In this document: piece after piece, positions 1 to 10,753 of the stretch
Position numbering within the stretch: the stretch's first letter is position 1
Layout: every line of letters begins with the position of its first letter
NCBI GenBank assembly: GCA_011947345.1
Contig: JAAVTG010000037.1
Location: 21,757 to 85,756 of the forward strand
Direction: 5' to 3'
Source: Phytophthora quininea
Taxonomy: Eukaryota; Oomycota; Peronosporomycetes; Peronosporales; Peronosporaceae
DNA: 64,000 nt
Notes under the pieces: model-generated
Database searches by the model: none
What the model was told of the DNA's origin: nothing
What the model saw: the letters and a program-made list of their open reading frames with translations, nothing else
Position numbers and translations under genes: made by a program

Positions 1-2190
1 ATTGGGCACTCACCATTCAATTGGATCTGCTGAATCGGAAGAAGCATCTCGAGCGTCACGGCGAGCAAGCACCAACAGACCTGTTGATGCTGCAACAGCA
101 TCATCAAATTGGCACCAGCCAAGATTTTAAGTATCTTGACTACTGACCAACACTGTCTGGTACCGGCTGACGTGAACTTTATCTTGGCGCTGACTGTGAT
201 AGGACGAACCACAGCCACGAGAAGGCGTAACAAGGCGCTCTGAAGGACGTAGTGAGCGGTAAAGAAGGCATGACAAATGCTGACGAGGATGTAAGGTTAC
301 GTGGATCCCAGCAGCACAGGAGCAACGCCCCATGCTGTTTAACTTTCTTTAATGCACTCGCTTTTCCATTTGAAGTCGTCGTCGTAGGCGCGACACAACA
401 AGCCCCGAGTTTTGATAACCTTTTCGGGAAACAAACGCAGTTGATCTAGCACCAATTGCAGGTTATCGACACCTTGACTCACCAGGTCGAGGCGCTAGAC
501 GAATGCGTCGGATCTCTCGAAGGATCAGAGATTCCGGCGCTCGCAACTCTGGTACCGCTAACCTCGCTTGAAGAAATTGCGCAAGAAGCCTCCAGCCATG
601 CAGACGCAACTCCGGGAGCGAGCGAAGACACTCGCAACTGTGTGGTACTCTTGGTTCACAGAAGACGTTACCACGATGCTAAAGTGGCAGTCGTGTTGAT
701 GAAGATTTTCTGACCTAACGGATACGACACCACCGGGTCGAAACGATGATTCTGCAACTGGAAAAGAGGCGGAAGCTGACATCCTAGCGTTTCTGCAAGG
801 ACAGAACAACAAAAGCATACGGAACAGTCTTCAAGACGTTGAAGCGCATTCATATCGAGGGTAAGCTCAACGATAGGATTCTTCGCCATGTAGCGCTTAC
901 CGCGCAAGGGCAGTCCACATGATCCTTCCCCAGCGAGCGCAAGAAAACTACATGAAGTCTACAAACCGGCGGTCCGGCTTGTAAGTTTTGACGCGAAATC
1001 ACCATGTAAAAATCCAACTGTGACAGTGTGCCCTAGACCGTAGTTTTTGTCCGCGGTCCGAACCTGCACGGTATAGATCTTTAGCGGAGCTTTTATTTGA
1101 GTCTGCCAAAAAGGGCAAAAATCTTTACTTGACTCGCAAACCCCTTATGAAAATATGTTGAAAATATCCGTTAAGCAAATATGAGGCAGGCAACATCTTA
1201 AGCAATAAAATGCGTGTCTGTCGCCATATCAGTCACAGTTGCGATTGGCTGAATTTTTATGTATAAATAGTAGACTGGGATGTCCAAGATACTGAGACAA
1301 TTTAAATAATTCCTAACACGTATCTATAATAGGCATATTATAATAACTACCCAAATCATAATTATTATGGTTTCGGTTGTTACTTGCTTGACGAGGGTTG
1401 TTACCTCCAGCTCCAACATCGTGCAGCACGCTATCGTCTCCATGCACTGGCGGTTCACGCTGTGTAATATTCTTTTATGGAGCCCGAAAAAGCAAAGCAT
1501 GTGACCAACAACAGATCGGTTGTAAAGTTATTTTTTATCAGTACATTTATGGGAAACTAATTGAAACGGAGCTGGGGCGGTTTGCTTGTTTCAAAAAATA
1601 TTGGACAGTGCAGATCCTGCCAAATTCCCACGAAACATATTGACCACCATCGATAGCGTGTGTCCTGGTACAAGAAGAAGAAATTTGTGGAGCTGAAAGG
1701 CTACGTGGCAAGTATCGTCAGCTCATGAAAGTCTGAATAAAGTGACGAGACCAAAGTTCACCCGCGTACGACTACGAAGTACTCGAGTTTGAAGATACTC
1801 GGCACCGAACGAATGTTCCGAACGGCCGCGAATAGTGAATACGCGTACGCAAGCAACATGCGCTGGAAGTCGATTTTAGATGTCGGAGGTAACCTTCCCT
1901 TCCGAGACCAGCAGAAATAACGGAATAACGATGCTGCAATTAACTCGTAATTCAGCGTCACTGACGGTATGCGAGTTCGGATGAGGGGCGCATCGGCAAG
2001 GTAGAGTATGTCGCATCAGTGCAAAGTAAGATATTTTGGATGCATTAGAGGTCATGGCATGCATGGGAAACATTGACGATCAACTTGTTTCGCTTCGTAA
2101 TGACTTCCTGTTACAACCGCCACACTCCAAACGTCTGCATACCTCCGTTTGGCGTGGGCTCCTACGAGTGCGCCAAGCTAACGCAATCCT
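1..2190. other. Region without a supported gene
   Basis: I see no convincing gene here. Short open frames are present on both strands but none carries a recognisable domain or a plausible splice chain. Part of it (about 450-900) translates in broken frames into peptides that look like decayed multicopy oomycete repeat sequence. About 1130-1390 is AT-rich and non-coding in appearance. The 3' end of the TM9SF gene begins just downstream. Confidence 0.5.
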
Positions 2191-4303
2191 CTAGTCGACC
2201 TTGATCGACGCGTAGATCTTGCGCGTGAACCACAGCGACGCGCCAACACCCACGGCGCCGGTCAACAGCGACAGAGCGCCCGAGATGACCGCCATGTAGC
2301 CAAAGTAGAGCATGGCGCCGATGACGTTGCTCACGTCCAGACGCGTCCAGAAGTAATACGTCGAGTAGAGGAACACGTAGCCGCCGCAAGCTCCCGACAC
2401 GAAGAGTGACCGCCACCACCTGCGTCGGCAAAGGTAAATACACAAATCAGTCTCAGACAACTCCAGCAGAACACAATTCTGCGCTAAAACGTACCAGTTG
2501 TAGTCCTCCGCACAAAGCTGGAAGTAGGTGAGCACGATCGTAATCTCCGCGCACGTGTTGATAAGAATAAGGAAGGCCAGCAGCAGGAAGCCGAACACGT
2601 AGTAGTACTTGTCCGACCACAGCGCAGACAGCACGAAGAATAGCTCGACAAAGATGGCGCCGAAGGGGAGCACACCGCCGACAGCCGCCGCCGTCATGTG
2701 GGTCATGTACCATGGCTGAGGAGGCACAGGCCGCGGATGTTGCTCGTCGCAACAGGGAACGTGATCGGCGTTTTCCTGTGAGGATTCAAACAAGAATACA
2801 TGAGTAACTCGTCACAGCTCACGATGAATCAGCGTAACGCACCTGAAGCCGAAGTAGGCGCCTGCAAACACTAGCGGCACCGAAATGCCCGTCCAGAGGA
2901 AGAAGACGAGCAGGATGGAGCCGAAAGGCACAGCAGCGTCTGATCCAGCGCCCCACACAAACAGGTTGAGGAAGAAGAACAGCGAGAACATGATGCCCGG
3001 GAAAAGCACAGCCGTGAGAACCGTGTTGAGCTGCCAGCGCTTGCCCTTGAACATCTTGTACGTGCGCGCCGACATGTACCCAGCCAGCATGCCGAGCAGT
3101 ACAAAGCACACCAGTAGTGCGATCACCAGCTTGCCGCGGTTCGACGGCGCCAGAACACCCACAGCAGCGAAGAACAGCGTGACGAGCGCCATTCCCAGCA
3201 GCTGGCAGCCCGTGCCGACCATCACGCAGAACAGCATGGGGTGCTTCGACGGCGGGCGGAACACATCCGCGTGCACCAGCTTCCAGCCAGACTCCTCACG
3301 TTCTTCGGCACGCTCCTCCTCGGTAGGCACGCGGTTGTAACGGCTGATATCGCGGTGAAGACTGCGCATGAGGATCATGCCGACCATTCCGCTGAGGAAC
3401 AGCACGATCACCAGCGCATTGATGATCGAGAACCAGTGCACTTCGTCGCCTCCCGATCCGGCGTCAAAGTACACGTCCCATCGTGTACGCCACTCGTGCT
3501 CGTTGTCCTGCACCCACTCGACACTGTAGGTCCAGAAGACGGGCATCTTGCCTTCCTTGTTCTTGCGCACGTACAGCGGGCGCTTGAGGTCGCTCGAGTG
3601 CTCGCACGAGTCCATGCGGTTCTGCTCCTGGTCGTAGTTTTTAGCCGAGTAGTCGAAGCTGTAGGGGATGACTTTGAAGTCCACGATGCGTCCTTCATCC
3701 TCCGAGGACTCGGCTGTGCCCAGTGGGTTGTTGTTGTAGCCGATGAGGATCTTGACGTGGTTGTTGAGCTGCGGCACCACCTCCACCTCGGGATTGAAAC
3801 TCCCCAACGGGAAGCCGACCGTCATGCCGCCCTCGGCCGAGACGGAGGTGGCCGGCAGGTTGTCCAGGATCCAGTTGACTCGGTACGAGTCCTTGACCTT
3901 GTCCTCGAAGTTCTTGACGTCCTTCTCGCCGTACTCCTGTTGGCACAGCACGTTGCACTGCTGGCCTTCCAGGAACTTGATCTCGTACGGGGAGTTCTGG
4001 ATGCGGTTGGCGGTTAGATACTCGCCCAGGTTCTCCGACTTGTACTCGATCTTCTCCGGCTGCAGGAGATAAGAAGTTTAGCTAATGTTTTATAAATTAT
4101 GTTTATATAAAAATGGGTACCTGACAGAAGGGCAGCTTGTAGTAATCCAAGGGCAGCAGCGTCTCGCCCGACTTGAGGCTGTTGACGAAGAGCGGCAGCG
4201 CTTCTCCCTTGCTGTACGTCGTCATCTGCACGCCCGGCAGCGAGAAGGCCTCGCTGCGCCCGCACAGCGCCGCGGCCAGCGCCAGCACCTGTCCACTCCG
4301 CAT
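2191..4303 (-). CDS. Transmembrane 9 superfamily (nonaspanin/EMP70) protein, 4 exons
   Basis: Nonaspanins are endosome/Golgi membrane proteins implicated in sorting of membrane cargo. Exons read 4303-4121, 4059-2843, 2775-2495 and 2419-2191, with introns of 61, 67 and 75 bases, all GT-AG. The first exon gives a signal peptide, followed by the family's KLPFCQ-PEKIEYKSENLGE junction created exactly by splicing. A large luminal domain follows, then about nine hydrophobic segments from residue ~270. The family's RKTPITFP and DYNWWWRSLF stretches are both rebuilt at intron junctions. One base appears missing near 2735 (a CC that should be CCC in the sense strand, within the SNIPRP motif). Restoring it gives about 636 residues, the normal family length. 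I therefore treat this as an intact gene with a probable sequence error. Confidence 0.9.
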
Positions 4304-4465
4304 GCCTGTCCTCTCAACTGAAGATGTGAATGAAGGACTGGGGCCGCCCCTCCGATTCCGGTCGCACTTTACGATGCAACGATAGTGCCGCAAATGCCAA
4401 AAATTACGATACGATATCGTTGCAGTGCCAAACGTTGCAATCCTGTTTTCTTAAGGGGTTTGTAT

Positions 4466-5997
4466 CTACAGCTCGTCTCCTTCCCACTCGTCGCTGTCGA
4501 GTTGCTCGAGTTGGCGGGTGTTCACTTCGTCGCTCTGCCAGCCGCCGCCTTCGTACACGTCCTTCTCCACGACGTAGTCTCCGGCCAGCTCGCAGCCGGT
4601 GTGCACCGCGGTGCCTGCCTCCAAGTACTGCACGCCCTCGGGCGAGATGCCGTCGATCAGAACGTCGCCGACCTTGATCGCGCGCACGGGCAGGGCGGAC
4701 GCGCAGGAGCAGCCGTCCACGTCGCACTCGCGCACCTCCTCCTCGTCCATGATCTCGTCGTTGAACAGCGACAGCTGCAGTCGAACCTGGCCGACGATCG
4801 TGTCGTCCGCCTCGATCGGGTAGTTCTTGTCCTCAAAGTTGCGTCCGATCAGCATCTCGACCTTCAGACACAGCTCGCCAATGAGGGTGCTATTGCAGTT
4901 GAAAACGCTGTCAGTATAGCAGCAGAATCAACCAGATACAGACCACTTCAACGTACTCTTTGACGGTGTTGTCGTTCATGACGCGAATGACAAGGAAGTC
5001 GTGCTCTATGCACCGCACTGTGACTGCGATGCCTTCGATCCATCGAGGGTTTTTGCCTGTCATCGAAAAAGGATCAGCTAGTGCTCAAAGCCACCTGTAG
5101 CTTGCGAGCACCTACCTCCATTGTCGTGTGTGCGCGTCTTATACACCAGGTCCTTGCTCGTCGGCATGCGGCTCCGTCCGAGATACACCTCGCAGAGCGG
5201 GTCCTGCGTGCCGAACGACTGGATGTCTCGCAGCTTGCTGCCAGAGATCAGTCCAACGTAGAGCTTCGTTTTTCCTGGGATAAAGTGCTGCGGGTACTCG
5301 CCAAACTTGACCTTGGGCTGTTGCGTCGGGTTCTCTGCAAGATCAACCACAGCAGTATCAGCAACCCATAAGAGTCCTCCGTCCATCTAGCACTTGTCCC
5401 CACCGTGTCCCAGTGATAGATACATCAACACTCTTAGGAATCCCTTGGGCGTCAGTGCAAACTCCTTTTCCATCGACCGTCCGCGAGACAGGTCTCTCAT
5501 CGCTAGCGCGATTTCTCCGATCACCGTGCTGCACAGCAATAGCAACAGCAGCAGCATTAGCCGCCTCCACCCCACTATTGCAAAAGCAATTGCAGCCACT
5601 CACTTCTTGCCCCAGTTGTCGTTCTTGACCCGGAAGCGAATGACGTCCGACGAGATGTCGGGGATGAGGATTGTGCCCTTCGTGTTCCACATGGGCTGCG
5701 TGCCTGTAGCAGATAGCACACGTGAGCCTTACTCTTTAAGTGGATTGTCACTCCTGATTGTCTCGGACCTCCATTGTCGTGGGTGTCAGTCTTGAACGCC
5801 GCCTTCTCCTGCTCGCGGCCGCCCGTCGTCAGGTACACGCTGCAGTACGGGTCCTGCTCGCCCACCACCTGCACCTTCTTGAGGTCGCGCGCCGACAGGA
5901 TCGTCAGGTACAGGATGGCGTCGTTGCGCAGCGCCGTGGGGGCGCCCGCCACGCTGCTGGAGATGGAGCTGCGCGACGCCCGGCTGTAGTGGCTCAT
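4466..5997 (-). CDS. Tandem C2-domain protein, 6 exons
   Basis: C2 domains bind phospholipids, often with calcium. Six exons splice cleanly: 5997-5769, 5703-5604, 5528-5404, 5334-5116, 5056-4957 and 4889-4466. The introns are 65, 75, 69, 59 and 67 bases and all phases agree, giving about 398 residues without any frameshift. Two C2 domains are visible. The first (residues ~25-150) has ILYLTILSARDLKKVQ and GEQDPYCSVYL, then THDNGG, then FRVKNDNWG. The second (~165-300) has KLYVGLISGSKLRDIQ, QDPLCEVYLG and again THDNGG. The repeated THDNGG is split by an intron at the same place in both domains, so the domains arose by duplication including the intron. The tail is acidic with two short Cys clusters. 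An upstream ATG at 6198 is in frame; I chose 5997 because the C2 fold starts soon after it. Confidence 0.82.
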
Positions 5998-6294
5998 CTG
6001 AATAAACGACTTGGGTGGAGAGTTCAAAAGTGGTTGGCGCAATACAAACTCCAAGGGAAAATCAGGCGCTGGATTATTGACCAGCTTGACCCACATGGCT
6101 ACCAAGGTGATCACGCTGATCAACGGAGACAGGAAACACCGGCGACGGCGACACAAGACGTTGGCAAACGAATGTTCATAGGAAAGGCAAAAATGCATTA
6201 GGAGGAAATGATCTCTCTCTCAAAGCACAGTCAACACAGCAGGAAGGCGCTGGGAGGAAGCATACGACGCTTCCCTGCTCCATCCACCTTCCGT

Positions 6295-7446
6295 CTAGTT
6301 CATCAGAGCAACCACAGCCGCCGACGCGACCAGGAAGAGCGAGGAGGCCACCGACGCGGCGTCGCTCGTGGACGAGCCCGAGCTCTTCTTCTTGCCACTG
6401 CTGCTGCCGCTCGACACCTTGCGCGTGCACTGGTCGCCGGCGTAGCCAGAGTCGCACTTGCAGACGTTGCCGTCGCCCGAGCTGGAGCTGGAGGCCATGC
6501 CCACCGTCTCCATCAAGAAACGCGCAGCCGAGCTGTCCGAGCCAGCGGCCACAACGGTGCCCGCCGACGAGCCGGCGGTGGCTTGGGTCGTCGACGAACC
6601 GGACGACGTGGACGAGCCCGAGGACTCGGTCGAGGCAGCCACGCACGTGCCCTTGCCGTTGCAGGCCTTGCTCGAGGTGGGGTCGCAGTACGCGCACTGG
6701 TCGCCCGTGGTGCCTTCGTCGCACTCGCACTCCTGCGTCTTGAGGTTGCACGTGCCGGCTTGGCACTGGCTTTCGAGCGTGCACTTGTTGGACTCGACCT
6801 TCTGGCAGTAGGTGCCGTTGTAGCCGACGTTGCACTCGCAGTAGTAGTCCATGGAGCCCGACGAGTAGGGCGCGCACGTGCCGCGGCCGGAGCAGACCAC
6901 GTCCGAGTCCTGCGCGTTGTTGGGGTTCACGCAGCCTTCGTTGATGACGGCCGTGTAGTTCATGTTCTCCGACAACGCCCAGTTGTCCGAGTCCTGCAGG
7001 AACAGCAGGTTGGTGCCGTCAAAGTCGACGCAGCCGTAGATGACGCCGACAGACTCGGCAGTCGAGCCCGATCCCTCGGTGATGTCCATGCACGACACGT
7101 AGCCGCTCCGGTCCGAGCCCGAGAAGGAGCTGTTGAGGCACTGGTCCGTGCCCGAGGGCAGCTGGTAGGCGCAGACGCTGCTGATGGACTGGAAGGCCGT
7201 GTCCCACGTGCTGAAGCTGGGGCACAGGCCCGGGAACGTGCCGGAGCACACGTCGCCCTCGGTCGTGTACGGCAGGCACTGCTTGACGTCCTCGATGCCC
7301 GAGCGCGTGGTCTGCACACTGATGCACACGTAGTTGGCCTCGCACGAGGTGTCGTCCTTGCAGTAGCCCGCCTGGCCAGAGCCCGACTCGGCGCGGGCCG
7401 AGGCCAGCAGAGCCGCAATGCTCGCGATGTACGCCGCCGACTTCAT
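6295..7446 (-). CDS. Secreted EGF-like, Ser/Gly-rich, probably GPI-anchored surface protein
   Basis: Single exon, 383 residues. Residues 1-19 are a clear signal peptide ending in ASARA. A Cys-rich N-terminal half is followed by EGF-like modules from about residue 185. These show CSGRGTC, YYCECNVGYNGTYC, CECDEGTTGDQC, CNGKGTC and CKCDSGYAGDQC, with Cys spacing typical of EGF/laminin-type folds. Between and after them are long Ser/Gly/Thr stretches likely to be O-glycosylated. The last ~20 residues are hydrophobic with no basic tail (SLFLVASAAVVAL), as expected for a GPI-attachment signal. I therefore infer an external plasma-membrane or wall protein. The start is the ATG immediately before the signal peptide, although the frame stays open upstream. 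The family is not one I can name. Confidence 0.8.
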   Translation of the reverse strand: MKSAAYIASIAALLASARAESGSGQAGYCKDDTSCEANYVCISVQTTRSGIEDVKQCLPYTTEGDVCSGTFPGLCPSFSTWDTAFQSISSVCAYQLPSGTDQCLNSSFSGSDRSGYVSCMDITEGSGSTAESVGVIYGCVDFDGTNLLFLQDSDNWALSENMNYTAVINEGCVNPNNAQDSDVVCSGRGTCAPYSSGSMDYYCECNVGYNGTYCQKVESNKCTLESQCQAGTCNLKTQECECDEGTTGDQCAYCDPTSSKACNGKGTCVAASTESSGSSTSSGSSTTQATAGSSAGTVVAAGSDSSAARFLMETVGMASSSSSGDGNVCKCDSGYAGDQCTRKVSSGSSSGKKKSSGSSTSDAASVASSLFLVASAAVVALMN

Positions 7447-7754
7447 CTTACGCTTGAGCCTGAGTGTGCCTGGCCGGAACGTGGGGTCTCTCTGTCTAGC
7501 AAAAGAGGGAATGGCAGCAAAGGCGAAGAGCCGGCCGGAGAGAGAGGGGAGCCGCCTGTCGTCGCGTTGTGGGGCGGAGGGGAAGTACGCTGTATGCGAG
7601 GGGAATAAGCAGGCATGCTCTATCGGGGCATTATGCACATAAAAAGCCAAAAACCCTTTTGAAACTCTCCAGGAGTGCCCATTTTGCCGCTCGGATTCTA
7701 GGCTGTTGAAGGAGTTCTCCAGCCAACATTTGCTGTTACCTACATACCGACACG

Positions 7755-8841
7755 TTGGGAGTTGATACACGATGCATGCCACTTTCTGTTGAAGAACTAC
7801 GTTCGTCTTGGGATTCTCAAGACGAAAAGGCTAACACGAAATCGAGTGACGCATGGTGGTTGTGCCTATTTGTGGTCTGCAAGTTGACCGAGAAGATCCG
7901 CGCCTGCTTTCGCAAGCTGCAGTATAAAACGGTTACTATGCGCGAACAATACGCTGCTCTGAATGAACTCCACTTATCACTGGCGTTGAAATTTGAAAGC
8001 GAAATGACGAAGGTGAGCCAACTGTCGATTCACCAAAGGTCTCTGAGCATTAACCGTGATGCTGCCTTCACTCAAGAGACCTTTTCGACAAGATTGCCAC
8101 GGGACACCACAATGTTCATACATGCCGTCAAGGAGCTGAAGTGGGTTTCGCTGGCATGGCTCTGGACCAACCAAACATCCACGAGCATCAAGACGGCGAA
8201 GAGACTTTGGAAGTTTCAGCGCATCTGGCGGACATGGTAGACGAAGATACCCCGAGTAGGATGAAGACATGCCACAACTCAATGAAGTAAATGAACCGAC
8301 TGAATCCCAGCAATCAACGAGTCAGCAAGGCTTGGTGGAAGCTGTTACTACAGCTCGGACCGTGATGATCGACGGAATTACCGATATCAAGCTCGATATT
8401 GCAGCAGAAGCCCGCGATGCGCCTCCAACGAGGTCGATTGACATCGTGAAGTGTACGGATGGAGCGTTACGTCGTCTGCTGATCGCTTATTCAGCAAAAT
8501 TGCAAGAACACCTAGGTGAATCGGCAACCGAGGAGATCTGGAGCCAGCGCAAGAACCTGATCCACGAATACAAGCTAAAGCGTGATGTTTGCAGAAAGGT
8601 GAAGGATCAAGGTGATCTGTCGCTTGAAGACGCGTGGGCTAAAGTCGAACCTTGTGGTGAATTTGGAGCGCTCATCGAATTTACTGTTGGTCTCGCAAGT
8701 ATTGCTCCAGGAACCCATACTGTGGAAGGGGATTTCAGTACGCTAAACGGTGTAGCTGGTCCACCGGAGAACTGCAAGCGCGTCAATACTTCGAAGTCAT
8801 GGAGCTGGCAGACAGATTGGAGTCAAGCAAGAAGGTTATAG
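7755..8841 (+). pseudogene. Decayed hAT-type transposase remnant
   Basis: Two broken plus-strand frames, roughly 7755-8240 and 8269-8841, carry a degenerate transposase-like sequence. The second contains a stretch (8520-8760) resembling the C-terminal region of multicopy oomycete hAT-like elements: a HEYK segment, an acidic EDAW segment and a VEGDFSTLN motif in the position of the hAT dimerisation region. No intact BED finger, ends or target duplication were found. Nearby frames are interrupted, so this is an old fragment. Confidence 0.5.
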
Positions 8842-9453
8842 CACAACAGTGAGTTTCTGATCCAACAGAGCGTGCGTAGGCTAACCTCACGTACATTTCC
8901 ATGCGTAAGCTAGTGCCCTTTAGGGTTTTCTGGCAATTCAATACATTTCCTGTGCAATGCCCCTTTGAACTTTCCCAACTCTGCCCATTTTACATCAAAT
9001 CCCATCGACTTTCAAAATGCCCTGTTTGAGCATGCCTGGGAATAAGAGCTGGCCGACAGCCGGTGTAGCTATATAATACCACATTCAAGTACGCGCACGT
9101 CACAGATAAAGCCGCAGCGAGCCGACGGTACGCACTATCAGTTCCCTGCAGGCTACCGGTATTAGGACTGGCCGCCCATCCCAATAAGAGCGCTCTCGCA
9201 GAATCAGCTCAAGCAGCGGAAACGGGCGCCGCCTCGGCTTCGGACAGAGCTCTCGCTGCAGCCATCCACGAGCGCCATCGTGCATCTGCTTGGCCTCGGA
9301 GCCATGTTCACCGCCACGCTGTGGATGGTCTTCGCCCCCATCTGGGGTGCTAATTTACCAGTATTTCATTCGCATTTTGCGACACCAGCCGGGGCCTTAA
9401 AGTGCCAAGAGCCGCGGGCGAATCAAAACGCAGAAAGGCATACTTTGCAGGGG
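8842..9453. other. Intergenic, no supported gene
   Basis: No recognisable coding region. It borders the inverted-repeat element that starts at 9454. A short hydrophobic peptide is encoded around 9280-9350 on the plus strand but has no supporting context. Confidence 0.4.
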
Positions 9454-9525
9454 TTCGCAAAATGGAGAGCTTTTGTGAAACGATTCGCATTTGGGGTTCG
9501 TTGACGCAAAATGAGGAGCAGCTCT
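9454..9525 (+). repeat. Left terminal inverted repeat (72 bp)
   Basis: Begins TTCGCAAAATGGAGAGC and ends GGAGCAGCTCT. It matches the reverse complement of 10109-10180 with about three mismatches. Confidence 0.85.
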
Positions 9526-10108
9526 CACGAAAATTGTTAGCGCCACATCCTCACAGCAGGATCGGACAAACAACCATGAGCTCCGTGGCGAGCCCTTCAC
9601 TGACGTTTCCCTCTCAGCACCTGCACCAAACTCGCCTCGGTCGCCACCTGAAGTGTCGACGGGGAAACTATTGTACGGGGCAATTACTTCCCTAGACACG
9701 GAAAACCGATCAAGATGGATGTCGCCAACCGGGCGATGCTCAAGTACAAGTGTGACAGCGGTGAACAGTCCCGTTTTGAGGTTGTTGCTTTGCGACCAAG
9801 GCGGGAACCGCAGCGAGGTTACTTCATCTTTCGCGCTAACCCTGTGCACAACATGTGCATTAGCCGCTCAACACTAACTGCTTCCCAGCTTCGAGAGGAC
9901 GAACTCATACGCTCCTAAGTTGCTAGTGTCCCGCAGATCAGCGGAATCGTGATCGTCGAGCATTTCAAGCGTATATGGGGTGCTGATGTCAAGCTAGGAG
10001 AAGTCTACAGAGCTAGACAACTCACGTAGGAACAACATGAGCTGTCCATCGATGTAAGGAGTGATAACCAGCAGGACATGCAGTCTATCGCGAGCTGGCA
10101 GTGTCAGC

Positions 10109-10180
10109 AGAGCTGCTCCCCATTTTGCGTCAACGAACCCCAATTGCGAATCGTTTCGCAAAAGCTCTCCATTTTGCGAA
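10109..10180 (-). repeat. Right terminal inverted repeat (72 bp)
   Basis: Reverse complement of the block at 9454-9525. The close similarity of the two arms suggests a relatively young insertion, or maintenance of the arms by hairpin-mediated conversion. Confidence 0.85.
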
Positions 10181-10753
10181 AACAACTACTTGGCACTTGT
10201 ATAGAACAGGCGATTGCGGCCGTCCCCGAGACCGACGCGCGGGACAAGATACTCAAAGAGCCTCGTCGGCTCGAGCTGCTGCTGGTGGGTCACTTCATCC
10301 GGCGGCACCGTACATGCACCGCGGCGCGGGATCCAAAGGAGTCGATTGCTGTAGTCGATTGCTGCAGTTGTGTCGGTCGATGGCAGCCATTTAACGCGTT
10401 GCAATCGTTGCTGCCATTACGCTGCTGGACGCACGCACTTCAACTGCGCTGAGCCGCTTTTCGCGCGTGTGTGTCGAATATGACCCGGATGAGAAGCGGC
10501 TAGCGTGGCGCTCGCCAGGTGAGTTCTGCCGAGAGCTCTCTCGCAGCCTCGACAGCGCTACGTTGTCGATCGACGGCATCTTCGGACCGTGCAAGGCGCT
10601 CTCGTCAAGCGGACGACACTGCACTCGATCAGCCACTCTGACTGGAGAGGCAACGGAAGATAAGGATCGCGGTCGTTCGAGGCTTCGAACGGAGTGCTGT
10701 GCGCCTCGGTGGAGCAGTCGAAAGCAACGTCTACTTATGAATTCTGCATACAA
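10181..10753. other. Intergenic, possible gene relic on the plus strand
   Basis: No complete gene. On the plus strand about 10440-10740 encodes a short peptide with a VCVEYDPDEKRLAWR segment that could be the start of a PH-like domain, but it has no start, no splice partner and runs into the 3' end of the ABC transporter on the other strand. I do not call it as a gene. Confidence 0.3.

Larger units (their letters stand above)
9454..10180. mobile_element. 727-bp non-autonomous element with 72-bp terminal inverted repeats
   Basis: The segment is bounded by two inverted copies of the same 72-base sequence (9454-9525 and 10109-10180) that differ at only a few positions. The roughly 580-base interior has no transposase and only short open frames. 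This is the architecture of a MITE or of a deleted DNA transposon with long inverted repeats. I could not find a convincing target-site duplication immediately outside the matched blocks, so the true ends may lie a few bases further out. Confidence 0.65.

Noticed and set aside
1..2190. Retrotransposon gag/pol in the first 2 kb
   Set aside because: No protease, reverse transcriptase, RNase H or integrase motif could be found; only weak impressions of repeat-derived peptides.
3241..4017. Long plus-strand frame opposite the TM9SF gene
   Set aside because: It is the antisense shadow of a GC-rich coding exon, with a composition rich in Val/Leu/His and Asp and no domain.
6208..7608. 466-codon plus-strand frame opposite the EGF-like gene
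   Set aside because: Arg/Ala-rich antisense reading of a Ser/Gly-rich gene; the minus strand has a signal peptide, ordered Cys and a GPI signal.
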